DNA of 64,000 bases from Anaerolineaceae bacterium (GCA_009772985.1 WOUS01000007.1:62001-126000), one strand, 5' to 3'; positions 24,538 through 33,702 are shown, counted from the stretch's first letter. The notes: generated by a model from the letters alone, not told the origin. Made by a program: numbers and translations.

Positions 24538-25586
24538 AATGATTTCGGCAAATCCAGCAAGGTGACTTCCGCCAGCAGGCGGGCGTTGACGTTTTTCTCC
24601 AACTGCTCCACGGCCTTATCCGCCGTCTCGACCATCCGCCGCGCCCCGGCCAGCCCCAGCTGTTTTGCCAGCGACTCAACCTGCGCGGCGCGGTCCACGT
24701 TGACCAGCGGGGCGGACGAACCCGAGGCGCTCACCAGCACGTCGCGCCAGAAGGAGAGCCAGATGAGCAGGGTATCGCGGAAGCGTTCCTCGGCTTCTTT
24801 CTTGCGGTTGGTCAGTTTCTCGGCAAAGGCGAACTTCTCCACCCGCGTGGCGGATAATAATCTCTGCAAATCGTCCAGCCGCTCGTTGCGGAAATCCAGC
24901 GCGGACGGGTCGCCCATCATGCGGAAGGCCGCGCCGGGCCGCCCGCCGGAGAGATGCGCCAGCAGGCGGGATTGTGCGTCGCCGGAACCTCGTCCCTTCA
25001 AAGCGGCTTCCACCGCCTCCACCGGCAGCGGGCGCAGGCGCAGGATCTCGCAGCGCGAGACGATGGTCGGCAGGAGTTGCTCGGTTGTATCCGCGGTCAG
25101 GATCAGGATGGCGTGCGCCGGGGCTTCCTCCAGCGTCTTGAGCAGGGCGTTGGCCGCGTTGGCGTTGGCCTCCTGGAAGCGCAGGAAGAGCGCCACGCGG
25201 TACTTTCCCTGGTACGGCTTGAGCGCCAGGCTATGCTGCACCTCGCGCACCTGCTCCACTTTCAGCACGCCGCCCTCCTTCTCGGCCTGGATGACCGTCA
25301 GGTCGGCGTACTGCATGGCCTCGATCTGTTTGCAGGTGCGGCACGCGCCGCACGGGATGGCCGGCGCGGCGGGCGCGGGGCACGTCAGCGCCTGGGCAAA
25401 GCGCAGCGCCAGCGTCCGGCGTCCCACGCCGGGAGGCCCAACAAAAAGATAGGCGTGGCGGGCGGAATCGTGCAGGATGTGCTGGCGGAGCATGTCCACC
25501 GCCCACTCGTGGCCGAGCAATCCCCAGTTGTTCGTGGTAGTCCCGGTTCCAGCACGGGACGTCATTCGTCCTTCGTCACTCGTCAT
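24534..25586 (-). CDS. holB: DNA polymerase III subunit delta-prime
   Basis: 350 aa from the ATG at 25586, which overlaps the rsgA stop (ATGA); a second possible start lies 7 codons in. AAA+ clamp-loader fold: GPPGVGRRTLALRFAQAL is a degenerate P-loop (Arg for Lys), four cysteines in CPAPAAPAIPCGACRTC form the zinc module, and NALLKTLEEAPAHAILIL with SRCEILRL gives sensor 1 and the SRC arginine-finger region. The start is composed of a 7-nt-period array (CGTCATT-like), and the TAG stop lies in a REP. Confidence 0.93.
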   Translation of the reverse strand: MTSDEGRMTSRAGTGTTTNNWGLLGHEWAVDMLRQHILHDSARHAYLFVGPPGVGRRTLALRFAQALTCPAPAAPAIPCGACRTCKQIEAMQYADLTVIQAEKEGGVLKVEQVREVQHSLALKPYQGKYRVALFLRFQEANANAANALLKTLEEAPAHAILILTADTTEQLLPTIVSRCEILRLRPLPVEAVEAALKGRGSGDAQSRLLAHLSGGRPGAAFRMMGDPSALDFRNERLDDLQRLLSATRVEKFAFAEKLTNRKKEAEERFRDTLLIWLSFWRDVLVSASGSSAPLVNVDRAAQVESLAKQLGLAGARRMVETADKAVEQLEKNVNARLLAEVTLLDLPKSL

Positions 25587-26497
25587 TCTTCTCCGGCTCT
25601 CAATCTCAAATACGACTCGTACCGTTCCGGCCGCACCTTCCCGGCCTCCACTGCCGCCTGCACCGCGCAGCCCGGCTCGGACCGGTGCGAGCAATTGCTG
25701 AACTGGCAGTGCGCCACCAGCGGCGCGATCTCGCGGAAGTAGCCGTCCAGTTCCTCCGGCTCGGTGTCCCACAGCGCCAGCGAGCGCAGGCCGGGCGTGT
25801 CGGCCACGTACCCGCCGCCATCCAGCGGGAAGAGTTCGCGCACGGTTGTGGTGTGGCGGCCCTTGTGGAACGCTGCGCTGATTTCGCGCACCGCCAGCCC
25901 CAGCCCCGGCTGGACCGCGTTCAGCAGGCTGGACTTGCCCGCCCCGCTCGGCCCGGCCAGCGCGGACACCTTGCCTGCCAGCCGTTTGCGGAGCGCGTCC
26001 ACGCCCAGGCCGGTCTTCGCCGAAGTGTAGAGCACGGGGTAGCCGAGCGCGGGGTAGAAGCCGAAGAGCGCCTCCGCCTGTTCCTGCCCGGCCAGGTCCA
26101 CTTTGTTTGCCACGATGAACGCCGGGATTTCCTGCTTTTCGGCGATGACGAGAAACCGGTCCAACATGCGCAGGTGCGGACTGGGGTTGGCGCAGGCAAA
26201 GACGAACACCGCCTGGTCGGGATTGGCGAGCAGCACCTGCTGGTACACCCCCTTCGGCCGCGGGTCGAGCCGGACCAGGGAGCGGGCGCGCGGTTCGACC
26301 GACTCGATCGTGCCTGTGCCGTCCGGCTGGCGCGTGACCTGCACCCGGTCGCCGACCGCGGCCAGGTCGCCCACGTGTTTGCCCTGCTTGAGCCGGCCGC
26401 GCAGGGAGCAGGTCCGCACGCCGCTTTCGGTCTGGACGGTAAAAAATCCCGACTGGGAGCGGATGATGAGACCGGGTTCGGTGGGCGGCTGCGGCAT
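25583..26497 (-). CDS. rsgA: Ribosome small subunit-dependent GTPase A
   Basis: 304 aa. N-terminal OB domain (~residues 10-75), then a circularly permuted GTPase with the order NKVD (G4), GPSGAGKSSLLNA (G1) and DTPG (G3), diagnostic of RsgA/YjeQ. The C-terminal zinc site is C-x4-CSHRSEPGC. It assists maturation of the 30S subunit. It is co-transcribed with holB by start/stop overlap and lies 11 nt after the PBP gene. Confidence 0.96.
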   Translation of the reverse strand: MPQPPTEPGLIIRSQSGFFTVQTESGVRTCSLRGRLKQGKHVGDLAAVGDRVQVTRQPDGTGTIESVEPRARSLVRLDPRPKGVYQQVLLANPDQAVFVFACANPSPHLRMLDRFLVIAEKQEIPAFIVANKVDLAGQEQAEALFGFYPALGYPVLYTSAKTGLGVDALRKRLAGKVSALAGPSGAGKSSLLNAVQPGLGLAVREISAAFHKGRHTTTVRELFPLDGGGYVADTPGLRSLALWDTEPEELDGYFREIAPLVAHCQFSNCSHRSEPGCAVQAAVEAGKVRPERYESYLRLRAGEE

Positions 26498-26508
26498 GGC
26501 GTTGGCAG

Positions 26509-28743
26509 TTACGGGTTCGTGGGGGTGGGGGTTTCCGTCACGCCGATGCTTTCCTCGAACCAGTAGGGGGTCTGCGGGTGGCCGGAGAAGTAGATTTCCA
26601 CGATGCGGCGGAAGACGGGCGCGGCGTAGTCGGAGCCTTCGCCCTTTTGATAGACGAAGACGACAATGGCGATGTCGGGCTTGTCGGGGCGGTTCTCGCT
26701 GGTGTAGCCGGCGAACCAGGCATGCGGGTAGCCGGGGATGCCCGATTCGGCGGTGCCGGTCTTGCCGGAGACGGCGTACGGCAGGCTGTTCAGGCGGAGC
26801 CAGGCCGTGCCGCGCCGGTTCGTGACCACTTCGTGCAGGGCGTCCTGGATGATCGCCAGGTTCGCCTCGGAGACGGGCAGCGTGCCGCGCACTTCCGGCT
26901 GGAAGGAGAACGTGACCGTGCCGTCGGCGGCGGTGATCTTTTCCACCAATTGCGGGCGGTAGAGCGTGCCGCCGTTGCCGACCGCGGCCATGAAGTCGGC
27001 CACCTGGAGCGGCGAGACGAGCACGTCGCCCTGGCCGACGGCGATGTTGGTGGCCTGCTGGCCGTCGCCGGGATTCGGAATGTTGCCGGCGCTCTCCTCG
27101 ATCTGGATGCCGGTTTCGCTGCCGAGGCCGAAGCCGCGCGCCATGTCGGAGATGTTGTCGCCCATGCCGGCGTTGTAGAGGCCGAGGCCGATGTGCCAGA
27201 ACCAGGGGTTGCAGGAGCGCATCAGGCCTTCGGGCAGGGTCAACATGCCGCTGGGCTGGGTGCAGGTGGACAAAGTTTCTTCAGGGTCGGTGAGCATTTC
27301 ATTCTGGCAGTGCTCCCAGGTCCAGTCATGCAGAATATTACCGCCCAGCGGGACCAGTTCGGTGAAATCGTACTGGCAGTCGTAGGTGCTTTCCCTGGTG
27401 AACTGGCCGCTTTCGAGCGCGGCGGCGGTGGTGATGACCTTGAAGACCGAGCCGAGCGGGTAAGCGCCCTGCGTGGCGCGGTTGTAGAGCGGCTGGTTGG
27501 TGTCGTTGAGGATGATCGTCCGGCCGCCGGTGTTGAGGTTGTCGGGGACGAAGAAATTCGGGTTGTAGCCGGGGGAGGAGACCAGCGCCAGCACGCGGCC
27601 GGTGTCGCGCTCCAGCACCACGATGGCGCCCTGCATCCCGTCCATGGCCGCCTCGGCCTGCTTCTGCAGGTCGGCGTCAATGGTCAGGGTGATATTCGAG
27701 GCGGGCTGCTCGGGTGCCGTGGCAAGCGCCGGGTAGATGACTTTCCCGTCCGTCCCCAGCAGGAGCAGGGTGGCGCTCTCCCTGCCGTGCAGGATGTCCT
27801 CGCCCCATTTTTCGATGCCGGCGCGGCCGACCAGCGCGCCGCGGCTGTAGCCGCGCCGCCGGTAATCGTGGATGTCGTCGGTTTCCAGGTACCCCAGGTA
27901 GCCGACAGTTTGGGAGGCGATCCCGCCATCGTAGTAATAACGGGCGGTATATTCAGTGCCGCGCCAGCCCAGCAGAGGAGCCAGGGCGCCGTGGTAGACG
28001 CGGTAGTCGGCGGCGGTCGTCTCGCCGATTGGCACGTACTGGTCGGCGGGGTAACTCTGGTAGATGGCGCGGATGGTGTCGGGGCGCAGGCCGGTCAGCC
28101 GCCATAAGATTTCCATCAGCGAACCCTCCTGCTCGTTGACGATCTCCGCCGGGACGAGCGCCAGCGCCACCGCGTAGGTTTCATTGACGATCGGGTTCCC
28201 GTTGCGGTCGTAGATGCTGCCGCGCGCGTGAACAGCGTAGTTGGTTGTCAATGTGTTGCCGCCAGCCATTTCGGGCAGGATCAGGCTCCTGTCCCACTGG
28301 ACGCGCCAGTCGCCGCCCTCCGAGGCCAAGGTCACGTTAAAATCGCGGGCGATGCCGCCGAACAGGGTGGTGTGATAGACGAGGCGGTAGGCGGCCTGCG
28401 CGTCGTTGGCGTTGACCTGCACGCTCAGGATGGAATACTCGATTGTCTTGACCGACATGCTGTCCAGCGAGTTCATATACATGTCGGTGAAGGCTTCCTG
28501 GGTGGTGTTCGCCTGCCCGGCCTCGGTGATCAGCGCGTACATGGCGGCGAAATCCTCGGCCGCGTAGGCGTCGAGGTAGGTTTGCAGGATGGCGTCGGCT
28601 TTGGGGGCGCGGGTGATGCCCACCACGGGGGTGGGCAGGTTGCCGGTCCCGCCGGGGACGGTGGCAGCGCCGTCCGCGCTGCGTCCGCAGGCGGCCAGCA
28701 GGATCAGGGTGGCAACGAATATCAAGACGCGGGAGTGTTTCAT
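26509..28743 (-). CDS. Penicillin-binding protein, class B transpeptidase, MecA-N type lipoprotein
   Basis: 744 aa. Lipobox LLAAC instead of an uncleaved anchor. Residues ~45-165 form an NTF2-like MecA_N domain (LQTYLDAYAAEDFAAMYALI), then the PBP dimerisation domain, then transpeptidase with SVFK near residue 433, SCN near 510 and SGKTGTAE near 660. It cross-links septal or lateral-wall peptidoglycan. MecA_N domains are shared with low-affinity PBPs such as PBP2a and with SpoVD-like proteins; resistance cannot be inferred. It leads the rsgA-holB set. Confidence 0.9.
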   Translation of the reverse strand: MKHSRVLIFVATLILLAACGRSADGAATVPGGTGNLPTPVVGITRAPKADAILQTYLDAYAAEDFAAMYALITEAGQANTTQEAFTDMYMNSLDSMSVKTIEYSILSVQVNANDAQAAYRLVYHTTLFGGIARDFNVTLASEGGDWRVQWDRSLILPEMAGGNTLTTNYAVHARGSIYDRNGNPIVNETYAVALALVPAEIVNEQEGSLMEILWRLTGLRPDTIRAIYQSYPADQYVPIGETTAADYRVYHGALAPLLGWRGTEYTARYYYDGGIASQTVGYLGYLETDDIHDYRRRGYSRGALVGRAGIEKWGEDILHGRESATLLLLGTDGKVIYPALATAPEQPASNITLTIDADLQKQAEAAMDGMQGAIVVLERDTGRVLALVSSPGYNPNFFVPDNLNTGGRTIILNDTNQPLYNRATQGAYPLGSVFKVITTAAALESGQFTRESTYDCQYDFTELVPLGGNILHDWTWEHCQNEMLTDPEETLSTCTQPSGMLTLPEGLMRSCNPWFWHIGLGLYNAGMGDNISDMARGFGLGSETGIQIEESAGNIPNPGDGQQATNIAVGQGDVLVSPLQVADFMAAVGNGGTLYRPQLVEKITAADGTVTFSFQPEVRGTLPVSEANLAIIQDALHEVVTNRRGTAWLRLNSLPYAVSGKTGTAESGIPGYPHAWFAGYTSENRPDKPDIAIVVFVYQKGEGSDYAAPVFRRIVEIYFSGHPQTPYWFEESIGVTETPTPTNP

Positions 28744-28759
28744 TCTCTACCTTTCTTTT

Positions 28760-29437
28760 TCATCCAATCGTTTCGCCGTTCAGCACGGCGGAGTGGATCG
28801 GGCAGTCGTACTGGAGGCGCGCCTGGCACGCCGCCGGGACATCTGCCAGTGGAACGATGCCCATCTTGCGGAGCGTGCGGACGAGATGGCAGAGCGGCAG
28901 TCCCATCACGCTGGCGTAGCAGCCGGAAAATTTTTCGACGTGGTAGTCCCGGTTCGAGCACGGGACCGGGTGGAAACCGGCGTGCTGGATGGCGTACGCG
29001 CCGGCCTTGTCGAGCGGGTCGCCGCTGGCGACGTAGGCGTCAATCTCCTCGTCTGAATAGGGACGCATCGGCACGCCGGTGGCGCACAGGTCGGTGAGCA
29101 GGAGGCCGCCCTGCTTCACGCCGAGGCCGGTGTGGACCGTGTGCCTGCGTCCGCGTAACCGGCGGAGCATCTCCACCGCTTCGGCCGCGTCGCGCGGCTT
29201 GCCGAGCATGACCCCGTCAATGGCGACGGTGGTGTCGGCGGCGATGACGGTCCCGCCGGGGCAGGCCTCTGCCTTGCTTTCGGCCAGGCGCAGGACGCAG
29301 GTCCCGGGCGCTTCGCCGGGGAGCGGGCTTTCGTCCACGTCCGCCGGGCGGACGGTGAACGTCCAGCCGCCGAGGGCCAGCAGTTCGCGGCGGCGGGGGG
29401 AGTTGGAGGCCAGCACCAGGGGGGCGGTCGCGGTCAC
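28760..29437 (-). CDS. maf: Maf-family nucleotide pyrophosphatase
   Basis: 225 aa from a GTG. LASNSPRRRELLALGG is the Maf signature; VIAADTTVAIDG, GKPRDAAEAVEMLRRLRGR and SGCYASVMGLPL are the remaining family blocks. Maf proteins hydrolyse non-canonical or canonical NTPs and affect septum formation. The -10 box lies 6 nt before the start and no Shine-Dalgarno is present, so a leaderless mRNA is likely. The PBP gene follows 16 nt downstream. Confidence 0.92.
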   Translation of the reverse strand: MTATAPLVLASNSPRRRELLALGGWTFTVRPADVDESPLPGEAPGTCVLRLAESKAEACPGGTVIAADTTVAIDGVMLGKPRDAAEAVEMLRRLRGRRHTVHTGLGVKQGGLLLTDLCATGVPMRPYSDEEIDAYVASGDPLDKAGAYAIQHAGFHPVPCSNRDYHVEKFSGCYASVMGLPLCHLVRTLRKMGIVPLADVPAACQARLQYDCPIHSAVLNGETIG

Positions 29438-29443
29438 GCAGGG

Positions 29444-29449
29444 ATTCTA
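29444..29449 (-). promoter_or_regulatory. -10 box of a probable leaderless maf transcript
   Basis: TAGAAT on the minus strand, 6 nt before the GTG. Confidence 0.55.
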
Positions 29450-29522
29450 ACATATTCCACTGGCGCGTTCTTTCCGCCCGTTGTAAAATGTCTGGAACAC
29501 GTTTCTTCCAAACAACTTATTT

Positions 29523-29662
29523 GTGTCGCTGCGAGGCGGTGCTCTCCCGCCGACATCGTACCCGAAGGGTAAGCAGTCTCCCAGCCCGCGAGGGGGTTGC
29601 TTCGTCGGGCACCCTTGCCCAGACCGCAAGGGCTGGGAAGCCCGCCCTCCTCGCAACGACAC
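29523..29662. repeat. MITE-like hairpin (GTGTCGCTGCGAGG...CCTCGCAACGACAC) carrying an 18-nt insert
   Basis: 140 bp with 14-bp inverted ends. At 29554-29571 the 18-mer CATCGTACCCGAAGGGTA interrupts CCGA^AGCAG; without it the text matches CCGAAGCAATC of the copy at 52423. It occupies most of the gap before xpt. Confidence 0.85.
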
Positions 29663-29683
29663 ATATTTCATTTGGAGGCCTTT

Positions 29684-30256
29684 GTGAAAGAACTCATCGA
29701 ACGCATCCGCCGCGAGGGGAAGGTGCTGGACGGCGGCATCCTCAAAGTGGACAGTTTCGTCAACCACCAGGTGGACGCCGGCCTGATGGACGCCTGCGGG
29801 CGCGAGTTCGCCCGCCGCTTCGCGGGCATCGGCGCCACCAAGGTGCTGACCGCCGAGATTTCCGGCATCGCCCCGGCGCTCGCCGCCGCCCTGCATCTCG
29901 GCCTGCCGGTGGTCTACGCCCGCAAGACCAAGCCCATCACCATGCCCGACGCCGTCCTGCTGACCGTCGCCCCGTCGCACACCAAAGGCGTGATGACCGA
30001 ACTCATCGTCTCGCCGGAATATCTCGGCAAGGGCGAGCGCGTGCTCATCATTGACGACTTCCTCGCCTCCGGCGCGACCATCATGGGCCTCGTCCGCCTG
30101 GCGCAGGCGGCGGGCGCGGCCATCGTCGGCGTCGGCGCGCTGATCGAGAAGTCCTTCGAGGGCGGGCGCGCCGTCCTCGCCCCGCTCGGCGTGCCGGTCG
30201 AGTCGCTGGCGGCCATCAAGTCCATGGAAAACGGTAAAATCGTCTTTGATGAATAA
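29684..30256 (+). CDS. xpt: Xanthine phosphoribosyltransferase
   Basis: 190 aa from GTG 8 nt after GGAGG; upstream in-frame codons are repeat sequence. LKVDSFVNHQVDAGLMD and TKPITMP are Xpt signatures, and VLIIDDFLASGAT is the PRPP-binding loop. It converts xanthine to XMP, the substrate of GMP synthase encoded two genes downstream, so the unit is a guanine-nucleotide salvage/synthesis cluster. No purine riboswitch is seen before it. Its end overlaps the next start by 8 nt. Confidence 0.93.
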   Translation: MKELIERIRREGKVLDGGILKVDSFVNHQVDAGLMDACGREFARRFAGIGATKVLTAEISGIAPALAAALHLGLPVVYARKTKPITMPDAVLLTVAPSHTKGVMTELIVSPEYLGKGERVLIIDDFLASGATIMGLVRLAQAAGAAIVGVGALIEKSFEGGRAVLAPLGVPVESLAAIKSMENGKIVFDE

Positions 30257-30614
30257 TCTTTACCGTTTTTTGCGCCGCCCGTTCTTCTACCGGATTTTCA
30301 CCTGGATGCTGAACGCCATTCCCTTCGCCATCCCTGTCAAACGCCTGCGCGAGACGGACTCGCTGCTGGCCTTTTTCCATCCCAAACCGGATTACCCGTT
30401 CCACGTTATTCTCATCCCGAAGAAGGCCGTCCGCTCCCTCCCGGACCTCGATCCTGCCAGCCCGTTCCTGGCGGACCTTGTGGCTGCCGCGCAGAGTCTG
30501 GTGGCCGAGTACCGCCTGCCCGCCTACCGGCTCATCGTCAACGGCGGGGAGTACCAGGAATTCCCGCATTTGCATTTTCACCTTGTATCCGACTCACTGG
30601 ATACTGAACACTGA
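30249..30614 (+). CDS. HIT-family hydrolase
   Basis: 121 aa. HPKPDYPFHVILIPKK and the histidine triad region EFPHLHFHLV identify a HIT nucleotide hydrolase/transferase. The unusual N-terminal extension (LYRFLRRPFFYRIFTWMLNAIPF) is amphipathic or membrane-seeking. The start overlaps the end of xpt. The last residues (DTEH and stop) are encoded by a 7-nt tandem array, so the original C-terminus may have been altered. Confidence 0.8.
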   Translation: MNNLYRFLRRPFFYRIFTWMLNAIPFAIPVKRLRETDSLLAFFHPKPDYPFHVILIPKKAVRSLPDLDPASPFLADLVAAAQSLVAEYRLPAYRLIVNGGEYQEFPHLHFHLVSDSLDTEH

Positions 30615-30662
30615 ACACTGAACACTGAATACTGTACACTGAACACTGTATACTGGATACTG
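30596..30662. repeat. Heptamer-period tandem repeat (ACTGNAY), about 9 units
   Basis: Units ACTGAAC, ACTGAAT, ACTGTAC, ACTGTAT and ACTGGAT fill the whole gap between the HIT gene and guaA; the guaA ATG follows directly. Confidence 0.9.
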
Positions 30663-32204
30663 ATGACCGACTCCATCGCCATCCTCGACTTCGGTTCCCA
30701 ATACGCCCAACTGATCGCCCGCCGCGTGCGCGAGGCCCACGTTTACTGCGAACTCTTCCCCTGGGACGCGCCGCGCGAGAAAATCCTCGCCCTCCAGCCG
30801 CGCGGCTTCATCCTTTCCGGCGGACCGGCCTCGGTCTACGCCGAGGGCGCGCCGACCCTGCCGGGCTGGGCGCTCGAGTCCGGCCTGCCCATCCTCGGCA
30901 TCTGCTACGGGATGCAATTATTGACGCATACGCTGGGAGGAAAAGTTAATCCGTCTGCAGAGCGCGAGTACGGCCCGGCCAGCGTAGAAACACTGCTCTC
31001 CAATCCTCTGCTCTCTGCTCTCTCTTTTCCCGCCTGGATGTCACACGGCGACCGCATCACCGAACTGCCGCCCGGATTTGTCGCGCTGGCGAAGTCTGCC
31101 AACAGCCCCTGCGCGGCGATGGGCGACCCGGCGCGGAAATACTACGGCCTGCAATTCCATCCCGAAGTCAAGCACACAGAAGGAGGCGCGAAAATCCTGC
31201 GCCGGTTCGTGGTGGAGGTCTGCGGCTGCGCGCCGGACTGGACGCCTGCCTCGATTATCGAGGAAAGCATCGCCCGCGTCCGCGCCCAGGTGGGCGGGGA
31301 GCGTGTGCTGGCGGCGGTCAGCGGCGGCGTGGACTCGTCGGTGGCGGCCGCGCTCGTCCATCAGGCCGTCGGCGACCAGATGGCTGCTGTCTTCGTGGAT
31401 ACCGGCCTGTTGCGGAAAGACGAGCCGGAGCAGGTGGTGAAAACGTTCCGTGAGCAGATGGGCGCGGAACTGGTCACAGTCGACGCGGCGGATGAGTTTT
31501 TCGCCGCGCTGAAAGGCGTGACCGACCCGGAGCAGAAGCGCAAGATCGTCGGCGAGAAGTTCATCCGCATCTTCGAGCGCGAGGCCAAGAAACTCGGCGC
31601 GCCGCGTTTCCTTGTTCAGGGAACGATTTACCCGGACGTGGTCGAGTCCGCCGCGCCGGACCGGAACAAGGCCGCCCGGATCAAGTCGCATCACAACGTG
31701 GGCGGATTGCCCGAGGATATGGAATTAACGCTTGTCGAGCCGCTGCGCTACCTGTTCAAGGACGAGGTGCGGGCGGTGGGCGAAGCGCTGGGGCTGCCGG
31801 AAGGGATGGTCTGGCGCCAGCCGTTTCCCGGTCCGGGCCTGACCGTGCGCGTGCTCGGCGAGGTGACGCCGGAACGCGTCGCCCGCATCCGCCTCGCGGA
31901 CGCCATCCTGCTCGAGGAACTGTCCGCCGCGGGGCTGATGGGGAAAGGAGCAGAAACGTCGCAAGCGTTTGCCGCCCTGCTGCCGGTCCGTTCGGTGGGC
32001 GTGATGGGCGACGAGCGGACGTACCAGGAGGCGTGCGCCATCCGGGCGGTGGTGACGGACGACTTCATGACCGCCGACTGGGCGCGCCTGCCGTACGATG
32101 TGCTGGCAAGGGTGGCTAACAGGATCGTCAATGAGGTACACGGAATCAACCGAGTGGTGTATGATATTACCAGCAAGCCGCCCGCAACGATTGAATGGGA
32201 ATGA
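30663..32204 (+). CDS. guaA: GMP synthase (glutamine-hydrolysing)
   Basis: 513 aa. N-terminal class I amidotransferase with nucleophile motif [10 protein letters not shown], then ATP-pyrophosphatase P-loop [10 protein letters not shown] near residue 221 and the C-terminal dimerisation domain ending PPATIEWE. It converts XMP to GMP and follows xpt. Codons ~109-122 (30989-31028) read as a CT-rich 7-nt-period array in DNA but keep the frame, replacing the usual variable loop before WMSHGD. Confidence 0.97.
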   Translation: MTDSIAILDFGSQYAQLIARRVREAHVYCELFPWDAPREKILALQPRGFILSGGPASVYAEGAPTLPGWALESGLPILGICYGMQLLTHTLGGKVNPSAEREYGPASVETLLSNPLLSALSFPAWMSHGDRITELPPGFVALAKSANSPCAAMGDPARKYYGLQFHPEVKHTEGGAKILRRFVVEVCGCAPDWTPASIIEESIARVRAQVGGERVLAAVSGGVDSSVAAALVHQAVGDQMAAVFVDTGLLRKDEPEQVVKTFREQMGAELVTVDAADEFFAALKGVTDPEQKRKIVGEKFIRIFEREAKKLGAPRFLVQGTIYPDVVESAAPDRNKAARIKSHHNVGGLPEDMELTLVEPLRYLFKDEVRAVGEALGLPEGMVWRQPFPGPGLTVRVLGEVTPERVARIRLADAILLEELSAAGLMGKGAETSQAFAALLPVRSVGVMGDERTYQEACAIRAVVTDDFMTADWARLPYDVLARVANRIVNEVHGINRVVYDITSKPPATIEWE

Positions 32205-32276
32205 GGCGATTTACGATTTACGGTTTGCGACATCGTACCCGAAGGGTATTGACGATTGAAGATTGGAGATTGAGCG
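32205..32276. repeat. GATT-type heptamer array interrupted by an 18-nt insert
   Basis: Units such as GCGATTT, ACGATTT, GCGATTG, AAGATTG and GAGATTG. The 18-mer CATCGTACCCGAAGGGTA at 32231-32248 splits one unit (GCGA^TTG); removal restores the 7-nt register exactly. Confidence 0.85.
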
Positions 32277-32702
32277 ATGACCAACGAGATTCAGCCTGTC
32301 GAACCGGCGTCTTCCGAACCCCGCCATCCCATCCCGCCCGCGCCGATCCATCCGCTGGCTGCGCTGGCGACGATCGTGCTGGACAACCTGTTCACCCTGC
32401 CAGAAATCGGCGGACCGGCGGTGTGGGCGATCAGCATCCCGGTCATCGGCGGGATCGGCTTCGTGACCACGCTGTTCGTCCAGCGCTATCTTGCGAAGGA
32501 CGGATGGGGGGCGTCTTTTGCCAAGGCACTGGTGATGGGCATCATTTCGGGCGTGCCGTTCTCGGTGACCGGGTCGGCGGCGGGAGGCATCCTGCTGGCC
32601 TGGGCCGGGCTGCACGAGTGGGTCAAACTCTCCCCGCCGAAGCGCCAGCCGAAGCCGCCGTCGGAGGAGATCGTGGACGCGGAAGCGAAGGACGCGCAGT
32701 AA
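32277..32702 (+). CDS. Small membrane protein of unknown function
   Basis: 141 aa. A Pro-rich N-terminus (~40 residues), two or three hydrophobic segments (VWAISIPVIGGIGFVTTLFV, MGIISGVPFSVTGSAAGGILL) and a charged tail. I do not recognise a named family. The gene follows guaA across a repeat and is 31 nt before a multi-pass membrane protein. The start codon sits at the end of a heptamer array, with GGAG 10 nt before it. Confidence 0.65.
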   Translation: MTNEIQPVEPASSEPRHPIPPAPIHPLAALATIVLDNLFTLPEIGGPAVWAISIPVIGGIGFVTTLFVQRYLAKDGWGASFAKALVMGIISGVPFSVTGSAAGGILLAWAGLHEWVKLSPPKRQPKPPSEEIVDAEAKDAQ

Positions 32703-32733
32703 CCCATCCAATTCCAGATTCGAGGAGGAAAAA

Positions 32734-33669
32734 ATGAACTACGGTGAAATATTTGTCAAAGCAGCAAAGATCACTTGGAAGCACAAAGTGCTGTGGCTGC
32801 CGGCCATGTTTCTGAGCATCTTCACGATAGCATACAGCGTTGGCACAACCTGGTGGTCTGAATCCATGACCGCGATGTCAACAGAATTGCAGCAAAACCC
32901 GGAGAGAATGCCTTCTTCCTTTTTGAGTTCCATGGGATTGTTTTTTCTGTTCGCAATCCTGATGATGATAATTTCATCAGTTCTTGGAGTGTTCAACACG
33001 ATCATCGTCAGCCGGGGCGCATTTAAAGCCGAGCAGGGCGAAGAGCGTTTGACGATTGCCGGGTTGATCCGCGACAGCCTGCCTTTTTTCTGGCGCGTGT
33101 TCGGCATGTCTCTGTTCATGGGGCTGGCCCTGATGATTGCCATGATCCCCATCGTATGTTTTCTCTGGGTGGCCGTCTTTTCCATTGCGTTATCGTCCAT
33201 CCAAACAACAGGAACAACAACAGGATTGTGGCTGGCGTATATTCCCATGCTGCTGTGTGTGATCCCAGTTGTGCTGGCGTACACGGGCTTCGCCGAACAA
33301 ACCTTCCTTGCAATCATCGTGGAGAACGACAGTTTTGGCAATGCCCTGTCACGCGGCTGGAATATTTTCAGACGCAACCTCGGGGTCAACTTCTTGATGG
33401 CTTTCCTGCTCGGTCTTCTCACCTGGATTGTGTCGTATTTGGTGGCCCTGCCAATGCAACCTCTCGCGACGCGCCTGTTGTTCACGGGCGGCAATTCGGA
33501 CATTCTGACAACACTTTTATATCTGGGGCTTTCGCTGATCTATGTTGCCGTGTTCGTGATTGTGCAAGGCGTTATATCCGCTTTTTACCAATCCGCCTGG
33601 ACGCTTACGTTCCTCCGTCTGACCAAACCGTCCGTTCTGTCCGAACCGGCTCCGGCAGAGAATGTGTAA
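32734..33669 (+). CDS. Multi-pass membrane protein, paralogue 1
   Basis: 311 aa with about six membrane helices and GAGGAGG before the ATG. Blocks YGEIFVKAAKITWKHKVLWLP, SLPFFWRVFGMSLF, ALSRGWNIFRRNLGVNF and SAWTLTFLRLTKP are shared with the following gene, so the two arose by tandem duplication. It resembles glycerophosphodiester-phosphodiesterase-type membrane domains and other uncharacterised integral proteins. Function unknown. Confidence 0.75.
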   Translation: MNYGEIFVKAAKITWKHKVLWLPAMFLSIFTIAYSVGTTWWSESMTAMSTELQQNPERMPSSFLSSMGLFFLFAILMMIISSVLGVFNTIIVSRGAFKAEQGEERLTIAGLIRDSLPFFWRVFGMSLFMGLALMIAMIPIVCFLWVAVFSIALSSIQTTGTTTGLWLAYIPMLLCVIPVVLAYTGFAEQTFLAIIVENDSFGNALSRGWNIFRRNLGVNFLMAFLLGLLTWIVSYLVALPMQPLATRLLFTGGNSDILTTLLYLGLSLIYVAVFVIVQGVISAFYQSAWTLTFLRLTKPSVLSEPAPAENV

Positions 33670-33702
33670 AGCCCAAGATGGGATAGTGAGGAGCCATATG
33701 CC

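Noticed and set aside
26578-28107. 509-codon plus-strand open frame opposite the PBP gene
   Set aside because: Complementary shadow of a conserved class B PBP with all motifs in place.
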